Counted from the stretch's first letter, positions 32,089-41,982 are shown. The stretch is 64,000 nt of DNA from Candidatus Ancaeobacter aquaticus (GCA_030765405.1 JAVCCP010000056.1:1-64000); one strand, 5' to 3'. The notes: a model not told the origin generated them from the sequence alone. Program-made: numbers and translations.

Positions 32089-34116
32089 GTGATTCATTTT
32101 AAAAAGAATGTATGTAGAGATTTCCATAATGCGACCCAGTATGAGTGGATTGAAACAAATGGCAAAGGAAGCTATGCCTCCTCAACTATTATTGGGGCTA
32201 ATACAAGACGGTATCATGGATTACTTGTTTCTGCAACGAATCAGCCAAGCGGCCGTATGTTGCTTTTATCAAAAGTTGAGGAAACATTAATTATTGATGG
32301 TGAAAAATACGAATTATCGGCAAATCAATATCCTGACACAATTCATCCGCAAGGAAACCTGTACCTTAAAGAGTTTCGATTGATTCCGTTCCCAAAGTTC
32401 ATTTATGAAGTCAAAGGGATAATGGTCGAAAAAACAATAATGATGGTTCATGGGGCGGATACCTCAATAGTGAGCTATAACTTTTTTCTAGGGACAAGTG
32501 CCGCTCAGGAAATATCGCTGCAGGTGCGTCCACTGGTGAATTTCAGGGATTACCACGCGTTAACTGAATATGAAGAAAATCTTCGCTGTGACTGTGAAGT
32601 GTATGAAGGCGCGATAAAGCTGACCCCCCATTCAAATATTCCTTCATTATATCTCTACCATAATGCGGCAAGTTTTAATCATGATAAGTGTTTCTATAGG
32701 AATATGGAGTATCAGGAAGAGGCATATCGTGGATTTGATTGCCATGAGATAGTCTATAATCCTGGTTATTTTGTCTACAATGTTGAGGATGGTGATAATT
32801 GTGTTTTTGTGGCGTCAACAGAATTGTATGACGAAATAGATACAATGGAGCTTATGCAAAAAGAAATAAGCAGACGGAGCATGCTCTTAAGAGGTGTTAA
32901 TCATAACAATACAAAATTAGATCCATTACTATTAGCAGCAGATTCATTTATATGTGAGGGAATGAAGAAAAATTCATTAATGATTGTTGGTGGGTACCAT
33001 TGGTTTAATGTATGGGGAAGAGATGTGCTTGTGTCGATTCCAGGTCTTACTCTGGTCAATGGGCGCTATGAATATGCCGAAAGGATACTCATTACAGTGA
33101 TGGACTATCTTAATAAGGGAATGTTACCGAATTGCCTTCTTGAGGATAGTAATGAACCTCAATACAACTCAGCAGATACATCGTTGTGGTATTTTTATGC
33201 GGTGCACAAATATCTTGAGTATACCGGTGATTACATTTTTGTGGAGAAAATGTGTGTTTCCGGAATGAATAAGATACTCCATCATTATAGTTCCGGGGTG
33301 CAGCATGGCATTCATGAAGATAAGGATGGGCTTATTACTTTTTCGTCAGGGGATACCCCAATAACCTGGATGGACGTGAAGATCCAAGGGCGCCACGCAA
33401 TATCTCGGCAAGGTAAGGTAGTTGAGGTTAACGCGCTGTGGTATAACGCACTTAAAATCATGGCGAATATATGTAAAAAATTACATCGTAAAAAAGAGGA
33501 AGAAATATATTCGCAAAAAGCCGATAAAGTAAAAAAGAGTTTTCAAAAAGTATTTTGGAATAAAAAAGACAGCTGTTTATTTGATTATGTTGATGGAGGA
33601 AATTCTTCATCTGCAATAAGGCCGAACCAGATCTTTGCAGTAAGTTTACCGTATTCGGTAGTCTCCAAGGCGGCTGAAAAACAAATACTACATGTAGTCG
33701 AGGATGAACTGTTGACTCCTTATGGTTTGAGGACACTTTCTCCGAGAGATTCGAAGTATAAAGGGGTATACAGAGGAGGCGTAGATGTTCGTGATAATGC
33801 GTATCATCAGGGTACGGTATGGGCATGGACGATTGGTTCATATGTTGACGCGTACATGAGGGTAAATGGTATAAATGCCGCTAGCACGGAACACATTAAG
33901 AAGCTTATGGCGCCATTTATTGATCATCTTCATTGTGCAGGGTTAGGAACAATATCTGAAATTTTTGATGGAACGGTTCCGCACCATCCGAGAGGGTGTA
34001 TCTCTCAAGCATGGAGTGTTGCTGAAATAATGAGGGTGTATTTTGAGTATATTGTGGATGTAAGAAATAAATCAAAGGAAACAGACGCTACCGCGCATTT
34101 CACAAAAAGATTTTAA
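32089..34116 (+). CDS. Glycogen debranching enzyme
   Basis: GTG start behind AAGGAGG. The 675-residue protein has the GDE N-terminal domain (about residues 15-230), opening with ATQYEWIETNGKGSYASSTIIGANTRRYHGLLV, and the (alpha/alpha)6 GDE C-terminal domain (about 280-660) with GGYHWFNVWGRDVLVSIPGL near 308, the acidic DGLITF region near 410 and AYHQGTVWAWTIGSYVDAY near 570. It trims branch points of glycogen-like storage polysaccharide. It is the archaeal/bacterial short type (TIGR01561-like), without an N-terminal GH13 transferase domain. No other glycogen genes are nearby. Confidence 0.88.
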   Translation: MIHFKKNVCRDFHNATQYEWIETNGKGSYASSTIIGANTRRYHGLLVSATNQPSGRMLLLSKVEETLIIDGEKYELSANQYPDTIHPQGNLYLKEFRLIPFPKFIYEVKGIMVEKTIMMVHGADTSIVSYNFFLGTSAAQEISLQVRPLVNFRDYHALTEYEENLRCDCEVYEGAIKLTPHSNIPSLYLYHNAASFNHDKCFYRNMEYQEEAYRGFDCHEIVYNPGYFVYNVEDGDNCVFVASTELYDEIDTMELMQKEISRRSMLLRGVNHNNTKLDPLLLAADSFICEGMKKNSLMIVGGYHWFNVWGRDVLVSIPGLTLVNGRYEYAERILITVMDYLNKGMLPNCLLEDSNEPQYNSADTSLWYFYAVHKYLEYTGDYIFVEKMCVSGMNKILHHYSSGVQHGIHEDKDGLITFSSGDTPITWMDVKIQGRHAISRQGKVVEVNALWYNALKIMANICKKLHRKKEEEIYSQKADKVKKSFQKVFWNKKDSCLFDYVDGGNSSSAIRPNQIFAVSLPYSVVSKAAEKQILHVVEDELLTPYGLRTLSPRDSKYKGVYRGGVDVRDNAYHQGTVWAWTIGSYVDAYMRVNGINAASTEHIKKLMAPFIDHLHCAGLGTISEIFDGTVPHHPRGCISQAWSVAEIMRVYFEYIVDVRNKSKETDATAHFTKRF

Positions 34117-34136
34117 TTGTGTCTGAGTCAAGAGGT

Positions 34137-34688
34137 TTACAGAAGAAATACTGCAGCTGCAAGAACTGTTGTATATCCTTTTTTACCTTTGGCTGTTTGA
34201 GTGATATTTGTCGTTCGAACAATTTTATCGCTCATTCGATACACTTCTTCTTTTTCATCCCAGTTTTTATCTTCATCGAATTCAATGCCGAGTGTGGAAG
34301 CAAGCATTGAGGCGGCAAGGTCTTCTGCATAATCCCCCGCCATTTTCTCTGTTTGGCCCCAGGCATGGTGTTCGCTGAGATATCCGTACATAGATTTGTC
34401 CGACGGTGCGGCGACGCCAACTGAAGCGGATAGAACCCGGTGAGGTTCATTACTTGAACATTTGCTGCATACGGTAAACGTTATCATTCCCGGAGCAATT
34501 TCCTTTAATCCTTTGTTGCGCGGTATGATCTTACAATGAGGAGGCAGTATGCTTGATACCGTTACGAGATTGCATTTTTCGATGCCCGCATCTCTTAATG
34601 CAAGCTCAAATGAACGAAGTTCTTCTTTATGGCTGCCTACTCCTTTTGTGAGGAACACTTTTTTTGGAACTATATTATGTATTTGCAT
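34137..34688 (-). CDS. Pyruvoyl-dependent arginine decarboxylase
   Basis: An ATG at 34688 with AAGGAG eight bases upstream is preferred over the GTG at 34697. The roughly 183-residue proenzyme contains [12 protein letters not shown]: by analogy with the Methanocaldococcus enzyme, cleavage between the two Ser (residues 45-46 from this start) would make the beta chain and an alpha chain with an N-terminal pyruvoyl group. Other family landmarks are the [10 protein letters not shown] opening, SVGVA near residue 110 and YGYLSEHHA near 123. It decarboxylates arginine to agmatine for polyamine synthesis. A small Cys-rich protein is encoded 51 bases upstream on the same strand. Confidence 0.88.
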   Translation of the reverse strand: MQIHNIVPKKVFLTKGVGSHKEELRSFELALRDAGIEKCNLVTVSSILPPHCKIIPRNKGLKEIAPGMITFTVCSKCSSNEPHRVLSASVGVAAPSDKSMYGYLSEHHAWGQTEKMAGDYAEDLAASMLASTLGIEFDEDKNWDEKEEVYRMSDKIVRTTNITQTAKGKKGYTTVLAAAVFLL

Positions 34689-34739
34689 CGAATGCACTCC
34701 TTGTTGTAGTGAAAGTTTGTTATTAGGTAACGAAAGTTC

Positions 34740-34949
34740 TTACGCGTAATCCTCTTTATCTTGTTCTTGTTTATCATAATCGCCGCGGCTAGATTCTAAA
34801 TCGTTATCGAATTCATCTTCGTAATCCGGACTGACGCCACCTTGTCTAAATGGGCAATCTTCATAATCTTGACAGCTTGCACAGCAGTTTTCATTGTTTG
34901 GACTATAATCTTCGCAATCTTCACAATAATCACAATAATGACAGCACAT
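34740..34949 (-). CDS. Small acidic cysteine-rich protein
   Basis: TGGAGG precedes the ATG, so this 69-residue gene is probably real. The first 32 residues contain nine cysteines (CC-x2-C-x2-C-x2-C, then CC-x2-C-x5-C) and a His. The C-terminal half is strongly acidic (DYEDEFDNDLE, DKQEQDKED). This resembles a metallothionein or zinc-binding module with an acidic tail; no family was recognised. It lies just upstream of arginine decarboxylase and may be co-transcribed. Confidence 0.65.
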   Translation of the reverse strand: MCCHYCDYCEDCEDYSPNNENCCASCQDYEDCPFRQGGVSPDYEDEFDNDLESSRGDYDKQEQDKEDYA

Positions 34950-35023
34950 AATTAATCCTCCAGTATATTGCTTTTAATACACAAAGAGATTAAAAAATTA
35001 TTCAAAGGAAATGTCAATAAAAT

Positions 35024-35302
35024 TTAACAAAAAACTTTGTGCTTTCTCAGGTAATGATTTTTTGTTAGATAATAAATGCCAGTATACGTGAGTATCGCAA
35101 GAGGAATACCTATAGCAATAAACCCTATCATAATAGTATAGAATGTCTTGTCAAAATGGGTTAGAAAAGAATACACGCTTGTAATATCGGGCATATGCCA
35201 TTCACCATTATTTTTTAGAAGGAAAAATTTTCCTGCTTTATATTCAATAAAATATATAAGGGGAACAAAGGGAGGAAAAGATATTTGGGTGCCAAGAAGC
35301 AA
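35024..35302 (-). CDS. DUF2062-like membrane protein, probably 5'-truncated
   Basis: The region reads ALLLGTQISFPPFVPLIYFIEYKAG, a close match in style to the second half of DUF2062 domains (LLGTxISxPP), followed by a membrane helix near the end. The frame is open upstream to 35365, inside the end of the glycosyltransferase gene, and gives LITALIIKKANKI, which belongs to the domain. However, there is no ATG, and the N-terminal 40-odd residues of the family are missing. The TTG at 35302, 7 bases after the glycosyltransferase stop, may be a coupled start; otherwise this is a pseudogene. Confidence 0.5.
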   Translation of the reverse strand: MLLGTQISFPPFVPLIYFIEYKAGKFFLLKNNGEWHMPDITSVYSFLTHFDKTFYTIMIGFIAIGIPLAILTYTGIYYLTKNHYLRKHKVFC

Positions 35303-35309
35303 GGCAATC

Positions 35310-36446
35310 TTATTTGCTTTTTTTATGATAAGCGCTGTTATCAGAGCTCGTGTACAGTATGTCTTTTAAGGGGCTGAGAATGAGCTCCCAATCGAACTCT
35401 AAAGCTTTTTTTCGTGCTTGTATTGAAATGTCACTCAAGTTATAAGTGCCGGAAAGACAGGCCGCTATTTTACGGTGAAATTCTGTATCAACTGCTAAGA
35501 GAATGTTATGACCCTCATCAATAGGGAGTCCTTTTATCCCGAGATATGTAGCTATAACAGGTTTTCCGCATGACATGGCTTCAAGTATCTTGAGGCGAGT
35601 CCCGCCACTTGAGTTTAGGGGGAGAATGATAAGATCAGAAACAGAAATATATGTTTCTATATTATCAACATAGCCCGTTGTAATAATCGAAGGGTGATAA
35701 TTAAGTGGTGGGGGATTGTCTCCCACAAGAAGAAATCTCACTGAGTTATCTTTTTCATATACTTTTGGTGCGATATGCGTGCTTATGAGCGAGGCAGCAC
35801 GAGCATTGTGTGGATCATTGAAGTTGCCATAAAACATACACACTGTCTCATTTTTAATGCCGAGGTGTTCTAATACTGAACGGTCCTTTTCTATAGGCTT
35901 AAATTGCTCTATGTCTACCCCGTTTGGAATAAGTGTCGGTGTTCTCAGTTTTCTTGATTGCATAAGCAGTGCATCATTATGTGTGGTAACAAGCACTGAA
36001 TCAGCTTTCTTTATCAAAAATTTCTCAGGCAAATCAAGAAGCATGGCGAAGAGTTTTTTGTCCAGTCCCTTTAAGCGGGTTGTTTCGATGTCGTGACAGT
36101 CCAGGACATATGGATACGAAAATAATTTTGATAGAACATGTACCATAAGCCCTTGATAGGGATATTCTACCAATACACTGGTTTCATGTTTTTGTATCTC
36201 TTTGTGTAGTGTGCGCATAAAATCAATATTGAGAAAAGAATGAAACCGATGCTTTTTTTTGTATGGAACGATATGAAATCCTTTTTTACATTCGGTAAAT
36301 TCACACGGGATATTTTTGTTTTCCGGGACAAGCATAGTCACCAAGAAACCTTTTCTGATAAGATAATCAGCAATTGATAGAGACCGGCGGGCATGAGCCG
36401 TTTTTGGTGGAAAAAGATCATAGGGAGAAGTTATAATTATTTTCAT
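35310..36446 (-). CDS. Glycosyltransferase, group 1 (GT4-like)
   Basis: A 378-residue GT-B enzyme. N-terminal acceptor domain: FPPKTAHARRSLSIADYL near residue 13. C-terminal donor domain: TLIPNGVDIEQFKP near 170, FYGNFNDPHN near 206 and the acidic loop PLNSSGGTRLKILEAMSCGKPVIAT near 278, in which the E of LKILEAM is the usual sugar-nucleotide binding residue. It transfers a sugar, probably to an envelope glycan; the substrate is unknown. The hydrophobic N-terminus (IIITSPYD) is the usual first strand, not a signal peptide. Confidence 0.85.
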   Translation of the reverse strand: MKIIITSPYDLFPPKTAHARRSLSIADYLIRKGFLVTMLVPENKNIPCEFTECKKGFHIVPYKKKHRFHSFLNIDFMRTLHKEIQKHETSVLVEYPYQGLMVHVLSKLFSYPYVLDCHDIETTRLKGLDKKLFAMLLDLPEKFLIKKADSVLVTTHNDALLMQSRKLRTPTLIPNGVDIEQFKPIEKDRSVLEHLGIKNETVCMFYGNFNDPHNARAASLISTHIAPKVYEKDNSVRFLLVGDNPPPLNYHPSIITTGYVDNIETYISVSDLIILPLNSSGGTRLKILEAMSCGKPVIATYLGIKGLPIDEGHNILLAVDTEFHRKIAACLSGTYNLSDISIQARKKALEFDWELILSPLKDILYTSSDNSAYHKKSK

Positions 36447-36519
36447 AGTGTTTACCGTTCGATTATATACTAAATGTATAGTCTTGTATTATACTAAAGT
36501 ATCGGAGTTTGACAATCTA

Positions 36520-37578
36520 CTATTTTAATACTTCTTCTTTGTCTGGTTCTCCATCAAAGTTTGTGTCAATTTTCTTTTTAATGAGGGTGCCGGCATCATT
36601 GTAAAAGTGCCAGAGGTCAATGATTCTATCGTTATTTGTATCAAATTCCCGCTCAATATATTCATCATCTTCCGTTGTCGGGGCTACAGGTGACCTGTCG
36701 GTAAGTGCTTCATGAGAAGGTGTAATAGATGCATTGTTGCTTGCGTTATTTTCAGGGAACATTGTTTTATCGATCTGCGCTATTATATTCTTAATTTCCG
36801 GATCCCCAGGATGCGCTGAAAGATACCTTTTAAAATGAATCAGGGCGTTTTTATTATCTTTTTTTATATCATAGTAAATTTGAGCCAATCCGTAATCAGC
36901 AAGGAAGAAGTCAGGCTGTAATGTGAGAGTTTTGGTGTATTGGCTTAATGCTTCCTCAAATCTCCCCGTTTTATTGTATGCGACGGCAAGGTTGTAATGG
37001 GTTTCAGCACTGTTTGATCGTAGGGCTATGGCTTCACGAAGTTCGTTTATGGCAGCATCATAATTCTCCTGCTTGATATACACAAGCCCGATATTATTAC
37101 GTGCCGCTGTGAGCTGCGGGTTTAAATGCAAAGCCTTCTTAAAATGGAGTAGTGCTGTTTTTAAATCTCCTTTATTGAAAAGGGCAAGGCCCAAATTGTT
37201 GAGTGCTTCTGCTTGATTTTCATTTATTTCCGTGGCCTGACGATAATAGGTAATAGCTTTATTGTATTTTCCCAGGTTTCCATAGACTGCTCCAATATTA
37301 TATAGTGCTTCTGCATAATGAGGGTCAAGGGCAATGACTCTTTCAAATTCTTTAAGTGCTTTGGGATAACGCCCGTCATGAAAAAATGCGATTCCGAGAT
37401 TATTGTGAAGATCAGGGTTATCCGGATCTATGGCAATTGATTGTTGGAGTTCGGCAATATGCTTTAGTTTTTCGCTTTGAATAGTGAGCGAGGGTGGCGA
37501 TTTGAAATGAGTGATATAAATTATAACAATGAAGGCCGTGATAATAAGTAAAATAATTAGAAAAAATATTTTCTTCAT
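36520..37578 (-). CDS. Membrane-anchored TPR protein with EF-hand-like tail
   Basis: A 352-residue protein with an N-terminal signal anchor (about 3-23). Six to seven tetratricopeptide repeats follow at about residues 45-270, with the typical A-x-NN-x-G-x3 and A-x2-x-F/Y-x2-A-x3-NP spacing. The C-terminus holds two calcium-binding-like loops, DTNNDRIID and DTNFDGEPD, like thrombospondin/dockerin-type repeats. It is likely periplasmic and a protein-interaction scaffold. It lies divergent from the second TPR gene, with an intergenic region of about 130 bases. Confidence 0.75.
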   Translation of the reverse strand: MKKIFFLIILLIITAFIVIIYITHFKSPPSLTIQSEKLKHIAELQQSIAIDPDNPDLHNNLGIAFFHDGRYPKALKEFERVIALDPHYAEALYNIGAVYGNLGKYNKAITYYRQATEINENQAEALNNLGLALFNKGDLKTALLHFKKALHLNPQLTAARNNIGLVYIKQENYDAAINELREAIALRSNSAETHYNLAVAYNKTGRFEEALSQYTKTLTLQPDFFLADYGLAQIYYDIKKDNKNALIHFKRYLSAHPGDPEIKNIIAQIDKTMFPENNASNNASITPSHEALTDRSPVAPTTEDDEYIEREFDTNNDRIIDLWHFYNDAGTLIKKKIDTNFDGEPDKEEVLK

Positions 37579-37711
37579 AATGGATAAAAAAGTTATAATA
37601 TAGTAATAGTTTGTTGAACGTGTGACAATGTGTATACGTCAATACGTTATACACTAAAAGTCATTTTTAGGAAAGAGTCATTTTAAGGGGTTGTTTCACC
37701 AAGGGGAATGT

Positions 37712-39643
37712 ATGAGAAAAACACATAGTATGCGTGCTGCTATTATCAGTTTTTTAATTGTGAGTTGCACATTGATTTCTTCAGGAATAGCCGAAGATGC
37801 AATGGAAATTGCTGACAAATGTTATGATCAGGCAACAGATTATTTTAATAATAAGGATTATGATTTGGCAGTTGAACTATATAGTGAGGCAGCGAACCTT
37901 GATCCTGACTATGTAGATGCATATTATGGTTTAGGAATGAGCTATGTGCGGCTTAAACAGTACAAGAAAGCTTTTGAAGCCTTTGAAGAGGCATTGTTTA
38001 TTGACTCAGATCATGCTCAGTCTCATTATGGAATGGGGATCATGTATCCTATCGTGATGCGTAATAATGACAAAGCGATAGAACATTTTGAAACGTATTT
38101 GCGGTTAAAACCGCGTGCTTCCGATAGAGATAAAGTTGAAGGATGGATTGATAATCTGAGAAGAAAAGGTAAAATACACCGTAATCCCGAGATGGTCGAA
38201 ATGTATAACAGCGGTGTAGATGCATTTAATAGAGGGCACTATGATGAAGCAGAATATTATTATAAAGAAGCATTACGTTTAAATAAGCATTACGGACCCG
38301 CTCATAACGCGTTAGGGCTCGTATATGTGAGAGGAGGGCGGTATCATGACGCGGCAAAAGAATTTGAGACAGCATTAAAAATCAATCCTCATAACGCAGA
38401 GAGCCATTATGATCTTGGTGTTGTGTATCCCGTATTTGGCGATCATGAAAAAGCGGTGTTTCATTATACTCAATACATAAAAATGAAGCCAAATGCGCCT
38501 GATATTCCACAGGTGAAAAAATGGAGAAAAAAGCTACGTAACAAAAAGAAAGAGCTCAGCGCACGTGCGAATATTTCGTCATATAGTAATGGTGTCGCGG
38601 CATATGGAGAAGGGAAGTATAAACAGGCGATCAAATATTATAAAGAAGCGCTAGATAAAAACCCGCGTTTTGAAGATGCGTGGCGCGGCCTGGGTCTTTC
38701 CTATATTCAGATAAAGAAATATCGTGAAGCACTCAATTGTTTTCAGGAAGCATTGCGTATAAATCCTGATTCATTTGAAGTGCATTACTGTCTTGGCATA
38801 GTATCTCCTCTTTTAGGTGATGTTGAAGGTGGTATTACGCATTTTAATAAATACCTTGCGTTACGTCCCGACGCGCCTGACAGGAAAAAAGTCCAGGAAT
38901 GGATAGCGTCAATTGAAAGAAATCTTGATGTCTCTTATTACAACAAGGGTGTTGATTTCTATAACCAAGGGAAATATGATGAGGCGTTAGAAAGTTACTT
39001 GCAAGCACTTGAATTATCTCCGGATTATGTTGATGCGATGCGCGGGGTCGGTTTAACACTCGTTAAGCAGAAAAACTATAGTGATGCTTTAGATATATTC
39101 CTTGAAGCGTATGAAATTGATCCTGACGATCCTGAAATCAATTATTGTTTAGGGGTTATCTATCCGATTGTTAAAAAAGATACAAAAAAAGGTGAGTATC
39201 ACTATAAGAGATATCTTGAACTTAATCCTGAAGCCGAAGACAGGCAGATGGTTGAAGAATGGATAGAATCATTTAATAAATCGATATATATCGACTATTA
39301 CAATCAAGGTGTTGAGCTTTATGACCGTGGTGACTACCAGGATGCTATAGAAAAATATCGCAAAGCTCTTGAACTTAATCCAGACTATTTTGATGCGTAT
39401 CGTGGACTCGGATTAGTATATATTAAGTTAAAACAATATGACGATGCATTTAAAAGCTTCCTGATCGCGTATGAACTTAGTCCTGAAGATCCTGAAGTTA
39501 ATTATTGTCTCGGAGTATGTTATCCCATCATGGGGGACAAGGACAAGGGGGCGTGGCACTACAAGAAATATCTAGAACTGAGTCCTGAGACACCTGACAA
39601 AGAAAAAGTAGAGCAGTGGATACGTAAATTACAACAAAAATAA
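37712..39643 (+). CDS. Secreted TPR protein of five near-identical modules
   Basis: The ATG at 37712 behind AAGGGGA is chosen over a TTG at 37691. A signal peptide spans about residues 1-27. The remaining 615 residues are five modules of roughly 115-130 residues, each with paired TPRs and a linker: YNxGVxxYxxGxYxxA, a LNPxYxDAxRGLGL-like helix, YCLGVxYP, then a YLxLxPxAxDxxxVxxWI ending. The later modules are more alike than the first, which suggests tandem duplication. It is probably a periplasmic or outer-membrane scaffold; partners are unknown. A PilZ gene and the arn operon follow. Confidence 0.78.
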   Translation: MRKTHSMRAAIISFLIVSCTLISSGIAEDAMEIADKCYDQATDYFNNKDYDLAVELYSEAANLDPDYVDAYYGLGMSYVRLKQYKKAFEAFEEALFIDSDHAQSHYGMGIMYPIVMRNNDKAIEHFETYLRLKPRASDRDKVEGWIDNLRRKGKIHRNPEMVEMYNSGVDAFNRGHYDEAEYYYKEALRLNKHYGPAHNALGLVYVRGGRYHDAAKEFETALKINPHNAESHYDLGVVYPVFGDHEKAVFHYTQYIKMKPNAPDIPQVKKWRKKLRNKKKELSARANISSYSNGVAAYGEGKYKQAIKYYKEALDKNPRFEDAWRGLGLSYIQIKKYREALNCFQEALRINPDSFEVHYCLGIVSPLLGDVEGGITHFNKYLALRPDAPDRKKVQEWIASIERNLDVSYYNKGVDFYNQGKYDEALESYLQALELSPDYVDAMRGVGLTLVKQKNYSDALDIFLEAYEIDPDDPEINYCLGVIYPIVKKDTKKGEYHYKRYLELNPEAEDRQMVEEWIESFNKSIYIDYYNQGVELYDRGDYQDAIEKYRKALELNPDYFDAYRGLGLVYIKLKQYDDAFKSFLIAYELSPEDPEVNYCLGVCYPIMGDKDKGAWHYKKYLELSPETPDKEKVEQWIRKLQQK

Positions 39644-39771
39644 TATGCGTTTGACAAAGATTTTTTGTTTTCAGTCTCAAAGTAGTGTATACTAAAATAG
39701 AATAGTTAGTCACGATAAGTAATCGATGGTGGTTCCCTATATACCCCAACAGGAAGGCGGGTGAGTATATT

Positions 39772-40200
39772 ATGGCCGAATCAAAATATGAAGGACAAAA
39801 TAGAAGGAGATTTGTACGAATACCGTACGAAGCAGTTTTGCGCTATAAGGTTTATAAAGAAACAAAGAAATGTGCGAACGGGGCATGTGATGATACACAA
39901 AAGCACAATTATGCAAATGCAGATAGCAAGAACTTAAGTTCGGGGGGGGTAATGCTTACAACTAAAGAGCATTTTCCACTCCATACGATATTGGAAATTG
40001 AAATGGATGTTCCGAGCATGGACGGATATGAATCGGTGACTATTTTCGGAGAAGTTGTGCGAACATGCGCTAAAAAGAATAGCGAGTTATTTGATAATGG
40101 CCTGTCTTTTTATCGCATTCAACAAGATGATCGAAAAACTATTGAAGACTTTTTAGAGTTTTGTCCTGAGGCATCTGAGTTGGGTGCTGAAGAAATGTAA
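39772..40200 (+). CDS. PilZ-domain protein (cyclic-di-GMP binding)
   Basis: A 142-residue protein with the two c-di-GMP ligands of PilZ domains: NRRRFVRIPY at residues 9-18 (the RxxxR-type arginines) and NLSSGGVML near residue 54 (D/NxSxxG). It probably reports c-di-GMP levels to the pilus machinery or envelope glycosylation. A possible promoter (TTGTTT at 39665, TATACT at 39688, 17-base spacing) lies upstream, and a TTGACA at 39651 is too far from that -10 to pair with it. Confidence 0.85.
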   Translation: MAESKYEGQNRRRFVRIPYEAVLRYKVYKETKKCANGACDDTQKHNYANADSKNLSSGGVMLTTKEHFPLHTILEIEMDVPSMDGYESVTIFGEVVRTCAKKNSELFDNGLSFYRIQQDDRKTIEDFLEFCPEASELGAEEM

Positions 40201-40266
40201 ATATAAAGGTTAGGTTGTTATCTTAATAATCTTTTATGTAAATGATTTCTCCCATGAACAGATAAA

Positions 40267-41982
40267 ATGAATTGTACTAATCGTCTAGAGCGGATAAAAA
40301 TAGAATGGATAGCAATCCTTATCCTGATTTTTGCTGTATTTCTCCTCTTTTTTAAGCTGGGAGATAGACCACTTTGGTCAAGTGATGAGGGAAGATATGC
40401 TGAAATTCCGCGAGAAATGGTCGAATCAGGCGATTATATTACTCCGCACCTGAATTATGTAAAATACTTTGAAAAACCGGTTTTATCCTACTGGCTCACT
40501 GCGGCTAGCTACAATCTTTTTGGTGAAAATGAATTTGCTGCACGCTTTCCTGTCGCATTATGTGGCTTTTTAACCATTCTTATGGTGTACCTATTTGGGC
40601 GTGTTGTTTTTGATTCCCGGACAAGTACTCTCAGTATATTTATTCTTACCGCAACAACAGGTTTTTTTCTGGTGAGTAGATATCTTATAATTGACGGTCC
40701 GTTTACATTTTTTAATACCGCGTCACTGTGTTTGTTTTGGATCGCGAACATTCGCAATAAAGGAAGTATTTTTCTTCTCTCATATGCATGTATGGCGCTT
40801 GCTGTACTGACAAAAGGGCTTATTGGCCTTGTTCTTCCTGGGTTAATTATTGGGAGTTATATACTTGTTGCCCGGGATTTCTCCCTTATCAAACGTTCAC
40901 GTATTTTGTGGGGAATACTGGTGTTTTTGATCGTGAGTGTTCCATGGTTTCTAGCCGTGTCGCTGAAGAATCCGGAATTCTTTGACTTCTTTTTTATTCA
41001 CGAACATTTTCAACGTTTTTTAACGAAATCTGCCGGTAGACATGGATCAATTTTTTATTTTGTTATAATTGGAGCTATGTTTTTTTTCCCGTGGACATCA
41101 TTTGTTCCATGTGCCCTGAGAAAATGTTTTTCAAAGGGCAATACAATGGAAAGAAACAGTTTTATCTTTTTAAACTTATGGTGGATAGTTGTGTTAGTGT
41201 TTTTTTCTTTTTCTCAGTCAAAGTTGCCTCCGTATATAATACCTATTGTACCGCCTTTGGCACTTGTTGTGGGAAATGTCTGGAAAGAATTTATATGGGA
41301 TGGGCAATGGAAAAAATATATACAGTTTGGGTTATATTTTACTTTGGTTGGTTTTGTTCTCATTGCTATTTCTTCCATTACGGTTCTGGGGGTGAATTAC
41401 TCAAAAGATATTGAAGCGCGGACAATACTTCCCTATGTTATCCCTATCGGAATAATGTTTATTATTGCGTCCGGTTATCTGGCATGGTTCCTTCGATCTT
41501 TTATGTCTGCGGGAAATGAAGTTAAGCGCAAAATACACTGTCTTATAGCAATAGCGGTGCCTGTTTTAATCGGATATATATTTGTTATCGGCGCTATGGA
41601 AAAATTAAGTTTAACGCAAAGTAGATATTCATTCATTGAGGAAATAAAAAAGAACATGGATGATACAACTGATGTTGCGGTATTTGACGGGTATGAAAAA
41701 TATAGTGATGTTGGTTTTAATCTAAAGAAAAGAATTATATTGGTAGGCGATATTGTTGGAGAATTACGTTTTGGGAAAGCCATTGGTGATAACCAAGATT
41801 ATTTTATATCTCTTGAGGAGTTTAAAAATATATGTAATAGTAACAGGCGAGTGTATTGTTTAATTAAAAAAGATAAATATGGCGAGTTACTTGAAAATAA
41901 AGTAGAGGGACTTACCCTTTTGAAAGAAACCCCGGAGATTTATCTCTTTATCAATGAGGGAAGTAAAACTCTTCGTAAGTAG
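40267..41982 (+). CDS. arnT: ArnT-type lipid A aminoarabinosyltransferase, copy 1
   Basis: A 571-residue GT39/PMT_2-family membrane protein with about 12 helices. The first periplasmic loop is LGDRPLWSSDEGRYAEIPREM, with the catalytic Asp-Glu pair region, then PHLNYVKYFEKPVLSYW and NEFAARFP, as in ArnT. ArnT moves 4-amino-4-deoxy-L-arabinose from undecaprenyl phosphate onto lipid A at the periplasmic face, giving resistance to cationic peptides. It is the first gene of the arn block; a second ArnT follows 32 bases later. Confidence 0.82.
   Translation: MNCTNRLERIKIEWIAILILIFAVFLLFFKLGDRPLWSSDEGRYAEIPREMVESGDYITPHLNYVKYFEKPVLSYWLTAASYNLFGENEFAARFPVALCGFLTILMVYLFGRVVFDSRTSTLSIFILTATTGFFLVSRYLIIDGPFTFFNTASLCLFWIANIRNKGSIFLLSYACMALAVLTKGLIGLVLPGLIIGSYILVARDFSLIKRSRILWGILVFLIVSVPWFLAVSLKNPEFFDFFFIHEHFQRFLTKSAGRHGSIFYFVIIGAMFFFPWTSFVPCALRKCFSKGNTMERNSFIFLNLWWIVVLVFFSFSQSKLPPYIIPIVPPLALVVGNVWKEFIWDGQWKKYIQFGLYFTLVGFVLIAISSITVLGVNYSKDIEARTILPYVIPIGIMFIIASGYLAWFLRSFMSAGNEVKRKIHCLIAIAVPVLIGYIFVIGAMEKLSLTQSRYSFIEEIKKNMDDTTDVAVFDGYEKYSDVGFNLKKRIILVGDIVGELRFGKAIGDNQDYFISLEEFKNICNSNRRVYCLIKKDKYGELLENKVEGLTLLKETPEIYLFINEGSKTLRK

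Noticed and set aside
34119-34310. Plus-strand frame opposite arginine decarboxylase
   Set aside because: Antisense to a clear pyruvoyl-dependent decarboxylase; no support.
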